NCBI RefSeq assembly: GCF_000156335.1
Contig: NZ_DS999215.1
Location: 112,598 to 176,597 of the forward strand
Origin: Roseobacter sp. GAI101
GTDB taxonomy: Bacteria; Pseudomonadota; Alphaproteobacteria; Rhodobacterales; Rhodobacteraceae
Direction: 5' to 3'
Length of the DNA: 64,000 nucleotides
Position numbers and translations under genes: made by a program. Below the pieces are notes generated by a model. It did no database searches. It worked only from the letters and a program-made list of their open reading frames with translations, and was not told where the DNA came from. Below are positions 8,911 through 18,018 of this stretch, piece by piece. Every line of letters starts with the position of its first letter. The stretch's first letter is position 1.

Positions 8911-11321
8911 AGGACGAAGTCACACGCGAGGAACGCGTAACGAACCTCAAGGGGCTGGGCTGTTCACGCAAACGGGTCGAAGACGCACGTTTCACCCAAG
9001 GCAAAGGCAACTACGTCGACGATATCAACCTGCCCGGCATGTTGACCGGCGATTTCGTCCGCTCGCCCTACGCCCATGCCCGCATCAAGTCGATCAACAC
9101 CGATGCCGCGATGGCCTTGGACGGCGTTATCGCGGTCCTGACCGCCAAAGATCTTGAACCGCTTGGGCTGCACTGGATGCCGACGCTGGCGGGCGACAAG
9201 CAGATGGTACTGGCTGACGGCAAGGTTCTGTTTCAAGGTCAGGAAGTCGCCTTTGTCGTCGCCAAGGACCGCTATATCGCCTCTGATGCGGTTGAACTGG
9301 TCGAGGTGGATTACGAAGAACTGCCGGTCATCGTGGACCCGTTCAAATCGATGCAGTCAGACGTTGTATTGCGCGAGGATCTGGACCCCAAGGCACCCGG
9401 TGCGCACGGCCCTCGCAAGCATCACAACCATATCTTTACCTGGGAAGTGGGCGACGAGGACGGCACGAACGCCGTCATAGATGACGCTGATATCGTGGCC
9501 GAAGAATCCATGTATTATCACCGCACCCACCCCTGCCCGCTTGAACCTTGCGGGGCTGTGGCAAGCATGGACAAGGTCAACGGCAAGCTGACGCTTTGGG
9601 GCACATTCCAGGCACCGCATGTGGTGCGGACTGTTGCGTCGCTGCTGTCAGGGATCGAAGAACATAACATCCGCGTGGTGTCCCCCGATATCGGGGGCGG
9701 TTTCGGCAACAAGGTTGGCGTCTACCCCGGCTATGTCTGTTCAATCGTTGCGTCCATCGTCACCGGCGTGCCCGTGAAATGGGTCGAGGACCGGATGGAA
9801 AACCTGATGTCCACCGCCTTTGCGCGGGACTACTGGATGAAGGGTAAAATCTCGGCCACCAAAGAAGGCAAGATCACCGGGCTGCATTGCCATGTGACCG
9901 CCGATCACGGTGCCTTTGACGCCTGCGCGGACCCGACGAAATTTCCCGCGGGCTTCATGAACATCTGTACCGGTTCCTATGACATCCCGATCGCCTATCT
10001 GGGCGTTGACGGGGTCTATACCAACAAGGCGCCCGGTGGCGTGTCCTATCGCTGTTCGTTCCGCGTGACCGAGGCGGTGTACTTTATCGAACGGATGATC
10101 GAGGTTCTGGCGATCGAGATGAACATGGATGCGGCAGAACTGCGGCGGATCAACTTTATCAAGAAAGAGCAATTTCCCTACAACTCGGCGCTTGGCTGGG
10201 AGTACGACAGCGGCGACTATCACACCGCTTGGGACAAGGCGCTGAAGGCGGTCGATTACGAAGGGTTGCGCAAGGAGCAAGCCGAACGGGTCGCCGCGTT
10301 CAAGGCAGGCGAAACCCGCAGCATCATGGGGATCGGCCTTAGCTTTTTCACCGAGATCGTGGGGGCCGGACCGGTCAAGAACTGCGATATCCTTGGCATG
10401 GGCATGTTCGACAGTTGTGAAATCCGCATACACCCCACGGGGTCTGCGGTGGCACGGCTGGGGACGATCAGCCAAGGTCAGGGGCATGCGACAACATTCG
10501 CGCAAATCCTCGCCTCCGAGATCGGCATTTCAGCCGACAGCATCACCATCGAGGAAGGCGATACAGATACGGCCCCTTACGGGCTGGGCACCTACGGGTC
10601 GCGGTCTACGCCGGTGGCGGGCGCCGCTGCGGCGATGGTGGGGCGCAAGATCCGTGCCAAGGCGCAAATGATCGCGGCCTATCTTCTGGAAGTGCACGAT
10701 GACGATGTCGAATTCGACGTGGACCGTTTCGTGGTCAAAGGCGCGCCCGAGCGTTTCAAGACCATGAGCGAAATTGCCTATGCTGCCTATAATCAGGCCA
10801 TTCCCGGCCTCGAGCCGGGGCTTGAAGCGGTCAGCTATTACGATCCGCCCAACATGACCTATCCCTTTGGGGCCTATGTCTGCGTCATGGATATCGACGT
10901 GGACACCGGTGTGCCGACCATCAACCGCTTTTGCGCACTGGACGATTGCGGCACGCGGATCAACCCGATGGTGATCGAAGGTCAGGTTCACGGTGGACTG
11001 ACCGAAGCCCTAGCTGTCGCGTTGGGCCAGGAGATTGCCTATGACGACATGGGGAATTGCAAGACCGGCACGCTGATGGACTTTTTCCTGCCGACCGCAT
11101 GGGAGGTGCCGAATTACGAGACCGATTTTACCGTCACCCCGTCACCGCATCATCCGATCGGGGCCAAGGGCGTCGGTGAAAGCCCGCATGTGGGGGGCGT
11201 GCCGTGTTTCTCGAACGCGGTGCAGGAAGCGTTCCGTCCGTTTGGCAACCGTCACACAAATATGCCCCATGATCATTGGCGTATCTGGAAGACGGCAAAC
11301 GATCTTGGCATGCACGACTGA
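8907..11321 (+). CDS. coxL: Aerobic carbon monoxide dehydrogenase, large Mo-Cu catalytic subunit (form I)
   Basis: This 804-residue subunit oxidises CO to CO2 at a Mo-S-Cu centre bound to molybdopterin cytosine dinucleotide. The active-site loop reads SYRCSFR, with Cys383 equivalent to the copper-ligating Cys388 of the Oligotropha enzyme. This AYxCSFR-type loop defines form I; form II relatives have AYRGAGR instead. The catalytic Glu is visible at 758 in GAKGVGESP. The start overlaps the coxS stop (ATGA) and is preceded by AAGGAGG. The length is full, with no frameshift. A perfect 9-bp hairpin without a T-tract separates it from coxD. With coxM, coxS and the maturation genes this predicts a functional CO oxidiser, probably used for supplementary energy. 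Confidence 0.97.
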   Translation: MKDEVTREERVTNLKGLGCSRKRVEDARFTQGKGNYVDDINLPGMLTGDFVRSPYAHARIKSINTDAAMALDGVIAVLTAKDLEPLGLHWMPTLAGDKQMVLADGKVLFQGQEVAFVVAKDRYIASDAVELVEVDYEELPVIVDPFKSMQSDVVLREDLDPKAPGAHGPRKHHNHIFTWEVGDEDGTNAVIDDADIVAEESMYYHRTHPCPLEPCGAVASMDKVNGKLTLWGTFQAPHVVRTVASLLSGIEEHNIRVVSPDIGGGFGNKVGVYPGYVCSIVASIVTGVPVKWVEDRMENLMSTAFARDYWMKGKISATKEGKITGLHCHVTADHGAFDACADPTKFPAGFMNICTGSYDIPIAYLGVDGVYTNKAPGGVSYRCSFRVTEAVYFIERMIEVLAIEMNMDAAELRRINFIKKEQFPYNSALGWEYDSGDYHTAWDKALKAVDYEGLRKEQAERVAAFKAGETRSIMGIGLSFFTEIVGAGPVKNCDILGMGMFDSCEIRIHPTGSAVARLGTISQGQGHATTFAQILASEIGISADSITIEEGDTDTAPYGLGTYGSRSTPVAGAAAAMVGRKIRAKAQMIAAYLLEVHDDDVEFDVDRFVVKGAPERFKTMSEIAYAAYNQAIPGLEPGLEAVSYYDPPNMTYPFGAYVCVMDIDVDTGVPTINRFCALDDCGTRINPMVIEGQVHGGLTEALAVALGQEIAYDDMGNCKTGTLMDFFLPTAWEVPNYETDFTVTPSPHHPIGAKGVGESPHVGGVPCFSNAVQEAFRPFGNRHTNMPHDHWRIWKTANDLGMHD

Positions 11322-11328
11322 AGAAAGG

Positions 11329-11352
11329 GCGGGGCATTCCTGCATGCCCCGC
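11329..11352 (+). terminator. Hairpin between coxL and coxD (attenuator or mRNA-stabilising stem)
   Basis: GCGGGGCAT (11329-11337) pairs perfectly with ATGCCCCGC (11344-11352) across a 6-nt loop. No run of T follows, so it is not a strong intrinsic terminator. It more likely protects the 3' end of the coxMSL message or partly attenuates, giving more structural subunits than maturation proteins. It lies 8 bp upstream of the coxD ATG, so it would also affect coxD ribosome access. Confidence 0.55.
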
Positions 11353-11360
11353 ACATTACC

Positions 11361-12239
11361 ATGACATCTTGGAAAACCCTTCAGGCAGCGCTGGCTGGCA
11401 CCGGATATATCGCATCCGATGATCTGGCGACTGCATTGCACATCGCGATCACCCTTGGCCGGCCCCTTCTTTTGGAGGGCGCGGCCGGCGTGGGAAAAAC
11501 CGAAATCGCGCGCGCCCTTGCGACCGTGAAAGAGACGCAGTTGATCCGGCTGCAATGCTACGAAGGTCTGGATGCGTCGCAAGCCATTTACGAATGGAAT
11601 TACCAGCGGCAACTGCTGTCGATCCGCGCGGCCTCCGAAGCAGGTGAAACGGGTGCAGCTGTCGAAGCCCGGATATTCTCCGAAGACTACCTGCTTGAGC
11701 GCCCGCTGCTGAAAGCCATCCGCCAAGAGACGCCCCCCGTTCTGCTGATCGACGAAATCGATCGCGGGGACGAGGAATTCGAGGCCTATCTGCTTGAGGT
11801 TCTGTCGGAATTCCAGATCACCATTCCCGAACTGGGCACAATCACCGCAAAGACGCGCCCCTTGGTAATCCTTACGGCCAATGGCACACGCGACCTGTCA
11901 GACGCGCTGCGCAGGCGCTGCATCTATGCGCATGTCGATTACCCTGATCGCCAGACAGAGCTGGCAATTCTGGCGTCCCGATCCCCGACCACAGAAGCGC
12001 ATCTGGCCCGGCAAATTGTCGGGTTTGTCCAGAAACTGCGCGAAGAAGAGCTGGAGAAGGTACCGGGCGTCGCCGAGATGCTTGATTTTGCAGCCGCCCT
12101 TGCCGGGTTGGGGATCAAGGATCTTACCGCTGATCCGGATGTTCTTCTGGCGTGCCTTGCGACCCTGCTGAAAACGCAGTCAGACCGGGCCGCCGTCCCG
12201 ATCGAAGTCGCGGCGCGCATCGCAGGGAAAGCAGCATGA
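11361..12239 (+). CDS. coxD: CoxD, MoxR-family AAA+ ATPase for CO dehydrogenase maturation
   Basis: This 292-residue AAA+ ATPase has Walker A GAAGVGKTE (40-48) and Walker B LLIDEID, followed by the MoxR-type layout. In Oligotropha, CoxD acts with CoxE and CoxF to assemble the Mo-S-Cu centre of CoxL; loss of CoxD leaves apo-enzyme lacking the bridging sulfur. The gene begins 8 bp after the intergenic hairpin and overlaps coxE by ATGA. The upstream ribosome site is weak and may be masked by the hairpin. Confidence 0.93.
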   Translation: MTSWKTLQAALAGTGYIASDDLATALHIAITLGRPLLLEGAAGVGKTEIARALATVKETQLIRLQCYEGLDASQAIYEWNYQRQLLSIRAASEAGETGAAVEARIFSEDYLLERPLLKAIRQETPPVLLIDEIDRGDEEFEAYLLEVLSEFQITIPELGTITAKTRPLVILTANGTRDLSDALRRRCIYAHVDYPDRQTELAILASRSPTTEAHLARQIVGFVQKLREEELEKVPGVAEMLDFAAALAGLGIKDLTADPDVLLACLATLLKTQSDRAAVPIEVAARIAGKAA

Positions 12240-13423
12240 GCAAGGTGACGCGTTTTGCAGCAGCCGACCCCGGTCCGGCAGCACGGGTATCGGGCTTCAT
12301 GGCGCATCTGCGTGAACATGGCTTCCGTCTTGGTGTGGCCGAAACCGAAACCGCCTTGCAGGCGCTGTCCTGCGTGAACCCTATCGTGCCATCCGACGCG
12401 CGACTGGCGCTCAAATCCGTCTGCGCGGGGTCTGTTGAAGACATTGCGCAATTTGATCTGCTGTTTGATGCCTTCTGGATGGCCGAGGGGCGGGTATGTC
12501 AAAAGGTCGTGCCGACGGACCACGTCAAACCGATCGAAAACACCAAAAGTTCGCGTACGGATACTACTCAAGCCACGCAGGACACAGGAGCTGTCCACGC
12601 GCCGGAGGACGGGGCGGAAGGCAGTGAAAGCCATTCAGAAGGGACAGGCAAACTGGTCGCGTCCAAAGTCACCAATCTGATGAAGAAAGACCTGCGCGAA
12701 CTGGTATCCGCAGAAGATATCCGCGCGGCGGAACTGGTCGCGATCCGGCTGGGAAAGGCGCTGAAAGACCGCAGATCACGCAGACGCAAGGCCGCGAAAA
12801 GGGGCGCGTCAATTGACCTGCGCCGGACCATGCGCCAAAGCCTCGCGTCGGGGGGCGAACCCTTGCGCCTTGCCAGACGGACGCGCCCCGACCGGCCTTT
12901 GAAAATTGTCACTCTGTGCGATGTCTCCGGGTCGATGATGGACTATGCGCGACCGTTCCTTGCCTTCCTTGCGGGCCTGATGCGCGCAGATAGTGCCAGC
13001 GACGCGTATTTGTTTCATACCCGGTTGGTGCGGATTACAAATGCCCTGCGCGACGATGATCCGCTGCGGGCGTTGAACCGGATTACACTGTTGGCTGATG
13101 GCTTTGGCGGCGGGTCCAAAATCGGCGCAAATCTTCAGCAATTTGCCGACAGCTATGCGCGTCATTTCGTGGATGGTCGCAGCGTCGTGATCATCCTTTC
13201 GGATGGCTATGACAGCGAAAGCCCCGAGGTGCTGGGAACCGCCTTGGCCAAGCTGAAGCGGCGCGACTGCAAGATCATCTGGCTCAACCCGCTGAAAGGC
13301 TGGAAAGGCTACGAACCTGTTGCCAGGGGCATGGCTGCTGCCTTGCCACATCTTGATGCCTTTGCCGCCGCGACAACGCTGAACGATCTGGCGGCCCTCG
13401 AACACACGCTGGCGCGGTTATGA
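12236..13423 (+). CDS. coxE: CoxE, von Willebrand factor A domain maturation protein
   Basis: This 395-residue protein has a variable charged N-terminal and middle section and a C-terminal VWA domain (about 210-395). A MIDAS metal-binding motif is visible as DVSGSM, with further acidic positions such as LSDGYDS. CoxE pairs with the AAA+ protein CoxD in a MoxR-VWA type chaperone system that completes the copper-containing active site of CoxL. The start at 12236 is fixed by an ATGA overlap with the coxD stop; the open frame upstream is coxD read in another frame. It overlaps coxF the same way. Confidence 0.92.
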   Translation: MSKVTRFAAADPGPAARVSGFMAHLREHGFRLGVAETETALQALSCVNPIVPSDARLALKSVCAGSVEDIAQFDLLFDAFWMAEGRVCQKVVPTDHVKPIENTKSSRTDTTQATQDTGAVHAPEDGAEGSESHSEGTGKLVASKVTNLMKKDLRELVSAEDIRAAELVAIRLGKALKDRRSRRRKAAKRGASIDLRRTMRQSLASGGEPLRLARRTRPDRPLKIVTLCDVSGSMMDYARPFLAFLAGLMRADSASDAYLFHTRLVRITNALRDDDPLRALNRITLLADGFGGGSKIGANLQQFADSYARHFVDGRSVVIILSDGYDSESPEVLGTALAKLKRRDCKIIWLNPLKGWKGYEPVARGMAAALPHLDAFAAATTLNDLAALEHTLARL

Positions 13424-14280
13424 CGCTGTCGCACTCTGAACACTCCCGGCTCGAGGCCGAAATGAAAGCGCTCAAGGCCAAGGGTGTGCCCTTTGCCATG
13501 GCCACCGTGGTGCGGACAGTAAATGCGACCTCGGCAAAGCCCGGGGGCAAGGCGCTGTTGGATCTTGAGGGTAAAATCCTGATGGGGTGGGTCGGCGGCG
13601 GCTGTGCGCGCGGCGCGGTTGGCAAGGCCGCGCGTGAGGCGATCAGGACAGGCGAACCTCAATTCATCTCGCTGCGGCCTCAGGAATTGCTGGAGACCGA
13701 AGGCGTGGTCGCAGGAGACATCCGCGACGGTGTGCGTTTCTCGCGCAACGGCTGCCCGTCACAAGGAACGATGGACGTGTTTGTTGAACCGGTCCTGCCG
13801 CTGCCCGAACTGGTGATATGTGGCACGGGGCTGGTGGCGTTAGCCCTCGCGGAACTGGGTGCACGCTTCGATTTCAAGGTGTCGGTCCACGCTGCAGAAG
13901 ACGTTGAAACCGACGCGGATGCCCTGCGGGGATTTGATTTTGAGACCCGTGATTATGTCGTGGTTGCGACCCAGGGCCAAGGGGACAAAGACGCATTGCG
14001 CGCCGCCGTCAGTGGCGATTGTCGCTATCTGAGCTTTGTCGGGAGCATCAAAAAGTTCGACACCATCGCGGCCAAGCTGATTGCGGAAAACCCTGAGCTT
14101 GAACGCCCCCTCGCACAGGTGAAGGCCCCCGCCGGTCTGGATATCAACGCGATTACCCCCGATGAAATCGCAATGTCGATCCTGGCTGAAATCACCCAAC
14201 TTCGGCGCGCGAACCTGACGCACAGGGCCGCACACGAGGGTGAAAACCGGACAACCGCGACACAAGGTTCACACCAATGA
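13420..14280 (+). CDS. coxF: CoxF, XdhC/CoxI-family maturation protein
   Basis: This 286-residue protein has an XdhC-like N-terminal domain (about 20-125) containing a Gly-rich cysteine loop GWVGGGCARG (Cys62), and a C-terminal Rossmann-like XdhC domain (about 128-250). XdhC proteins bind the molybdenum cofactor and help sulfurate molybdo-flavoenzymes; CoxF is the member specific to CO dehydrogenase clusters. Both ends overlap neighbours (ATGA with coxE and with the next 35-codon ORF), so translation is probably coupled. Length is close to the Oligotropha protein. Confidence 0.9.
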   Translation: MTLSHSEHSRLEAEMKALKAKGVPFAMATVVRTVNATSAKPGGKALLDLEGKILMGWVGGGCARGAVGKAAREAIRTGEPQFISLRPQELLETEGVVAGDIRDGVRFSRNGCPSQGTMDVFVEPVLPLPELVICGTGLVALALAELGARFDFKVSVHAAEDVETDADALRGFDFETRDYVVVATQGQGDKDALRAAVSGDCRYLSFVGSIKKFDTIAAKLIAENPELERPLAQVKAPAGLDINAITPDEIAMSILAEITQLRRANLTHRAAHEGENRTTATQGSHQ

Positions 14281-14384
14281 CCCGCATCACGACACTCATG
14301 CGGACCCTCCGCAATCGCATCTTTCCCCCGATGACCAAAGCGCAGGCCGAGCTTTTGGCCACGATCAAATACCCTTGCTGTTGA
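14277..14384 (+). CDS. 35-residue protein with C-terminal Cys-Cys inside the cox operon
   Basis: This short ORF starts within the coxF stop codon (ATGA overlap) and ends 15 bp before coxG, so it occupies nearly the whole coxF-coxG gap. The predicted peptide begins MTRITTLMRTLRNRIFPP, a basic and hydrophobic stretch. A short Ala-rich helix (TKAQAELLATI) follows, and it ends in KYPCC. The placement matches the tight coupling of the rest of the operon and argues that it is translated. I do not recognise a family. A terminal pair of cysteines could bind Cu(I) or act in sulfur handling, both needed to build the CoxL site, but that is speculation. It could instead be a coupling leader for coxG. Confidence 0.6.
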   Translation: MTRITTLMRTLRNRIFPPMTKAQAELLATIKYPCC

Positions 14385-14399
14385 GAATAGGAATGACCA

Positions 14400-14852
14400 A
14401 TGGAACTTAAAGACGAGATCATCATCAATGCACCCCGCGCCGTCGTCTATGCAGCGCTGAATGACCCTGAAATCCTGAGGGAATGCATTCCCGGCTGCGA
14501 AGAGTTGATCAAACATTCCGATACGGAGCTGGAAGCCAAGGTCGTGCTCAAGATCGGCCCGGTGAAAGCCAGATTCAGCGGCGACGTCACGTTAAGCCCG
14601 GACGCCCCACCGGAGCGGTTTTCGCTGACTGGCACAGGCAACGGCGGCGCTGCGGGCTTTGCGAAAGGCGGGGCCGAAGTAGAGCTTGAGGAGCATCCGG
14701 AAGGGACCTTGTTGCGCTACAACGCTTCTGCAGACATCGGCGGCAAACTTGCCCAGTTGGGCAGCAGATTGATCCAGAGCACAGCCAAGAAACTGGCGGC
14801 AAAATTCTTCAAGAAGTTTGCAGAAACTGTCAGCGAACACGAAGTCAGCTGA
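14400..14852 (+). CDS. coxG: CoxG, SRPBCC-fold CO dehydrogenase membrane-recruitment protein
   Basis: This 150-residue protein has the CoxG/SRPBCC fold, with the family signature ILRECIPGCEEL near the N-terminus and a Gly-rich GTGNGGAAGF segment. CoxG anchors CO dehydrogenase at the membrane and helps pass electrons to quinone. The Oligotropha protein is longer and has a C-terminal membrane segment. This copy stops after a basic amphipathic helix (AAKFFKKFAETV), so it may bind the membrane surface peripherally. An AGGAA site lies just upstream. It is the last cox gene here; no coxB, coxH, coxI or coxK follows. Confidence 0.9.
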   Translation: MELKDEIIINAPRAVVYAALNDPEILRECIPGCEELIKHSDTELEAKVVLKIGPVKARFSGDVTLSPDAPPERFSLTGTGNGGAAGFAKGGAEVELEEHPEGTLLRYNASADIGGKLAQLGSRLIQSTAKKLAAKFFKKFAETVSEHEVS

Positions 14853-14883
14853 CGGCAAGGTCGCCTTCGCCGGTCAATGAAGT

Positions 14884-15801
14884 TCAGCGGCGCGCCTTGA
14901 TCGCAGCGATCAAGGCGGCGTCACGTTCCCGTTCGAGGGTTGGGATATCACGGCCGGCCGCCTCTGCTGCGACGCCTTCCACAAGGGCCTCGCGCACCTC
15001 GGCAGTAAGGCTGGGTGACCCCAATGACGCCCACCGGCGTTCCTGGCTTGGCCCAAGATGCGCCAGATAACCCGCCATCCCCCCTTCGCCGCCGCCCAGA
15101 TGATAGGCCATGTGTGCACCGATCGCTGACCAGCGCAGGCCGGGACCGTTTACAAGGGCTGCGTCGACCGCGGCCACATCGGCGATGCCTTCGGCCACCA
15201 TGTGCACCGCCTCGCGCCAAAGTGCAGAGGACAGGCGGTTGGCAATGTGACCCGTCGCGTCCTTGTTCATCCGCACCGGGACACGGCCCGCAGCGCGGTA
15301 AATCGCCTCTGCCCGGTCAAGCCGGTCCATGTCTTGCCCGTAGGTTTCAACCAGCGGCACCAGATGCGGCGGGTTGAACGGATGCGCTGTGATCATGCAG
15401 GCGGGGTTCGCCAGGCCCGGTGCCAATTCGGACCAGGTAAGGGCAGAGGTTGAGGAGGCAAGAATCGCGTCGGCGCGCATCAGTGGTTCGACTTGTCGAT
15501 ACAGATCATGTTTGAGAGCCAGATTTTCGGGTGCATTTTCCTGCACCAGATCGGCCCCCGCGACGACAGTTTCCAGATCATCCGAGACTGTCACGTTGCC
15601 CAATGGACCGGCATCTGGCGCGATATCAAGGAGTTGTGCCAGAGGACCTGCCATCCGATCGGGAAGCTTCACCAATGCCTCTGGCGTTGGATCCCAAACG
15701 CGGACAACCGCGCCATGATGTGCAAATAACGCAGCCCAACACGCCCCGATCAGGCCCGCGCCCAGAATAGCGATTTGATTTTGTTCAAGCCCTTGGGTCA
15801 T
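14884..15801 (-). CDS. 3-hydroxyacyl-CoA dehydrogenase family NAD-dependent oxidoreductase
   Basis: This 305-residue enzyme has an N-terminal Rossmann motif (LGAGLIGACWAALF) and the C-terminal helical domain of the 3-hydroxyacyl-CoA dehydrogenase superfamily, including the catalytic His region TAHPFNPPHLVPLVE. Short stand-alone members act on 3-hydroxyacyl-CoA, L-carnitine or L-gulonate; the sequence alone does not decide between them. The start at 15801 is favoured by a GAGGACG ribosome site and by the Rossmann strand about 10 residues later. It is convergent with coxG and unrelated to CO oxidation. Confidence 0.82.
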   Translation of the reverse strand: MTQGLEQNQIAILGAGLIGACWAALFAHHGAVVRVWDPTPEALVKLPDRMAGPLAQLLDIAPDAGPLGNVTVSDDLETVVAGADLVQENAPENLALKHDLYRQVEPLMRADAILASSTSALTWSELAPGLANPACMITAHPFNPPHLVPLVETYGQDMDRLDRAEAIYRAAGRVPVRMNKDATGHIANRLSSALWREAVHMVAEGIADVAAVDAALVNGPGLRWSAIGAHMAYHLGGGEGGMAGYLAHLGPSQERRWASLGSPSLTAEVREALVEGVAAEAAGRDIPTLERERDAALIAAIKARR

Positions 15802-15922
15802 GACGTCCTCCCTGTTTTGTGGGCGGACAGTCGCATTGGCCGGGCAGCTTGGCAACTTGTGACCGTATCGCCTGGAGGGGATGTATCAATTGGCGCGATT
15901 TTTTTGACCGCGCAAAGATGTC

Positions 15923-17713
15923 TCAAAGGGTACCGACGCCTCCTCTCGCGTGTGGCGGATGGAGGGGCGGCCGTGCGCCGTTCGGCTTGATCGGGGTCGG
16001 TCCGGTAGTCCTGACCATGGGGGCCACGTTCGCGCCACCCAATACGGCCTCTTTTGTATCAAACCGGACCATGCGCCCGTTTTCCAGGATCATGATCTTG
16101 TTCATTGCCGAAATCGCACTGGGTCGATGGGCCATGACGATAACTGTCGACCCCGCCGTGCGAAGTTTCATAATGGCGGCATCCAGTGCATCATCGCCGT
16201 CACCGTCAAGATGGGCGTTCGGTTCGTCGAGGACCAACAGTTTGGGGCAAAACAACACGGCACGCGCCAAACCAATGCGTTGCACCTGCCCCCCTGACAA
16301 CGGCGTACCGGACGCGCCACCGACCTGGCTGGCGTAGCCATCTGGCAAAGCGTTTATCAGGTCATGGACGCCCGCCAGCTGTGCTGCTGCAATCACGTCC
16401 GCGTCGGATGCAGCAGGGTCGAACCGCGCGATATTCTGACTGATGCTGCCGGGCAAAAGATCAATGCGTTGGGGCAGATACCCGATGGCGCGGCCTAGAA
16501 TACCATCTTGCCATTTGGTCAGGGAAGCCCCGTCAAGCTGAACCTCGCCTTGATCGGGTTGCCACGCCCCGACCAAGACCCGCGCCAACATCGACTTGCC
16601 CGCCGCAGATTTTCCGATGACACCCAGACCATCGCCGGGGGCCAAGTCGAATGAAATTGATTGCAGCAGTGCTTTGCGCATCTGGGTCCCGCGTTGCGGT
16701 GAAAACTTGGACAAGGATTTGACCGCAATGCGACCCGTTGGTTCGGGAAATTCCACCAACTGAGGATCGGCACCGATCTGGGCGAAGAAATCGCGCAAAA
16801 TTCTATTGGCAGCCACAGCGGTGCCGATGGCACGCCACTGACCGATCACCTGATCGATCGGCGCAAGCGCACGGCTGGACAGGACAGAAGACGCGATGAT
16901 CATGCCCGCTGAAATCTGGTTTTGCATGACCAGTACCGCACCAACGGACAGAATTGCCGACTGGAGCAAAAGGCGGAATGTCTTGCTGAAAGCGGATATC
17001 ACCTCGGATGGGTTGCTCGCGTTCTGATGCAACGCCAGCCGTGTTTCGTGCATGGTTTTCCAATGGTTCCCCAAGTTGTCATGCATGTGCATCGCGGTCA
17101 GCACCTCGGCACTTTGGCGGCTATGCCGGGAGAATTCCTGCAATGTGTTGTTCTGGATGGCGGCCTGTTCTTGCCATTTGCGTGTCAAAACCCGCCCCAA
17201 AATTGCGGCGATCCCCGCCACGCACGCGCCCGCCAACACCATCATGCCAAGCCACGGATGAACCAGAAAAAGCGCCGCGAGAAATATCGGGACAAAGGGC
17301 AGGTCGAACAGACTGACAGCTGTCGGGCCGGATAAAAACTGTCGTAACATGCTGAGCTGCCGTAGCGGTTCCGGGCTGGCTGACTGCGGGGGCAGGCCGG
17401 ACTGAACCCAGGATTTATAGCTGGGCTTGCCAAGGGCTACATCAAGGCGGATCGCGATACGCGACAAAAGCCGCTGCCGCAGAAAATCAAACAGACCCAA
17501 AAAGAGATAGAGAATAACGACGATTGTAAAAAGGCCAGCCAAGGTCACCATCGAGCCACTGGAAAGCACGCGGTCATAGACCTGCAACATGTAAACTGAT
17601 CCGGTCAACATCAGGACATTGACCAGCCCGCTCAGGATGAAAACCATGGCAAAGCCTGTCCGCTGATCCTTCAGCGCATCAAGGTATGTATTAGACAGGA
17701 CATGATCGGCCAT
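15923..17713 (-). CDS. Type I secretion ABC transporter, PrtD/HlyB-type ATPase-permease
   Basis: This 596-residue half-transporter has a six-helix membrane domain (about 10-290) and an ABC ATPase domain. The ATPase shows Walker A GKSAAGKS, signature LSGGQVQRIGLARA, Walker B LLVLDEP and the H-loop AHRP. This is the PrtD-type inner-membrane engine of type I secretion, which exports proteins with C-terminal signals. I chose 17713 because GGAG lies about 10 bp upstream; an ATG at 17758 has no ribosome site. It is divergent from a beta-helix protein at 18019 that lacks an N-terminal signal peptide and is a likely substrate. A matching adaptor at 28006-29325 carries a stop codon, and no outer-membrane TolC gene is present here. 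Confidence 0.9.
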   Translation of the reverse strand: MADHVLSNTYLDALKDQRTGFAMVFILSGLVNVLMLTGSVYMLQVYDRVLSSGSMVTLAGLFTIVVILYLFLGLFDFLRQRLLSRIAIRLDVALGKPSYKSWVQSGLPPQSASPEPLRQLSMLRQFLSGPTAVSLFDLPFVPIFLAALFLVHPWLGMMVLAGACVAGIAAILGRVLTRKWQEQAAIQNNTLQEFSRHSRQSAEVLTAMHMHDNLGNHWKTMHETRLALHQNASNPSEVISAFSKTFRLLLQSAILSVGAVLVMQNQISAGMIIASSVLSSRALAPIDQVIGQWRAIGTAVAANRILRDFFAQIGADPQLVEFPEPTGRIAVKSLSKFSPQRGTQMRKALLQSISFDLAPGDGLGVIGKSAAGKSMLARVLVGAWQPDQGEVQLDGASLTKWQDGILGRAIGYLPQRIDLLPGSISQNIARFDPAASDADVIAAAQLAGVHDLINALPDGYASQVGGASGTPLSGGQVQRIGLARAVLFCPKLLVLDEPNAHLDGDGDDALDAAIMKLRTAGSTVIVMAHRPSAISAMNKIMILENGRMVRFDTKEAVLGGANVAPMVRTTGPTPIKPNGARPPLHPPHARGGVGTL

Positions 17714-18018
17714 GCTGACGCGGCTCCGTTTATGGGCATCACCAGTACGAAACTGCATACTGAATTTGCATCAGGGTAGCGTCGAATTCTTTCCAATCGT
17801 CACCTCTCTCGGGATAATCACAGGGTTTGTACCTAAAGTTTTGCATATTCCCGGAAGGCATTTGCGTGCGGCACTGGCTTGGCAGGGACCGAAAGCGTCA
17901 AAATCCTTCAATTTATAGGTAAGAACCACACACCTGCCCGGTTTCGGCCCAGAGAACCGAACAGTCACAGGTCAGACCGACCGCAGCGATATCAATACTG
18001 CGAAGACGGGAATGACCC

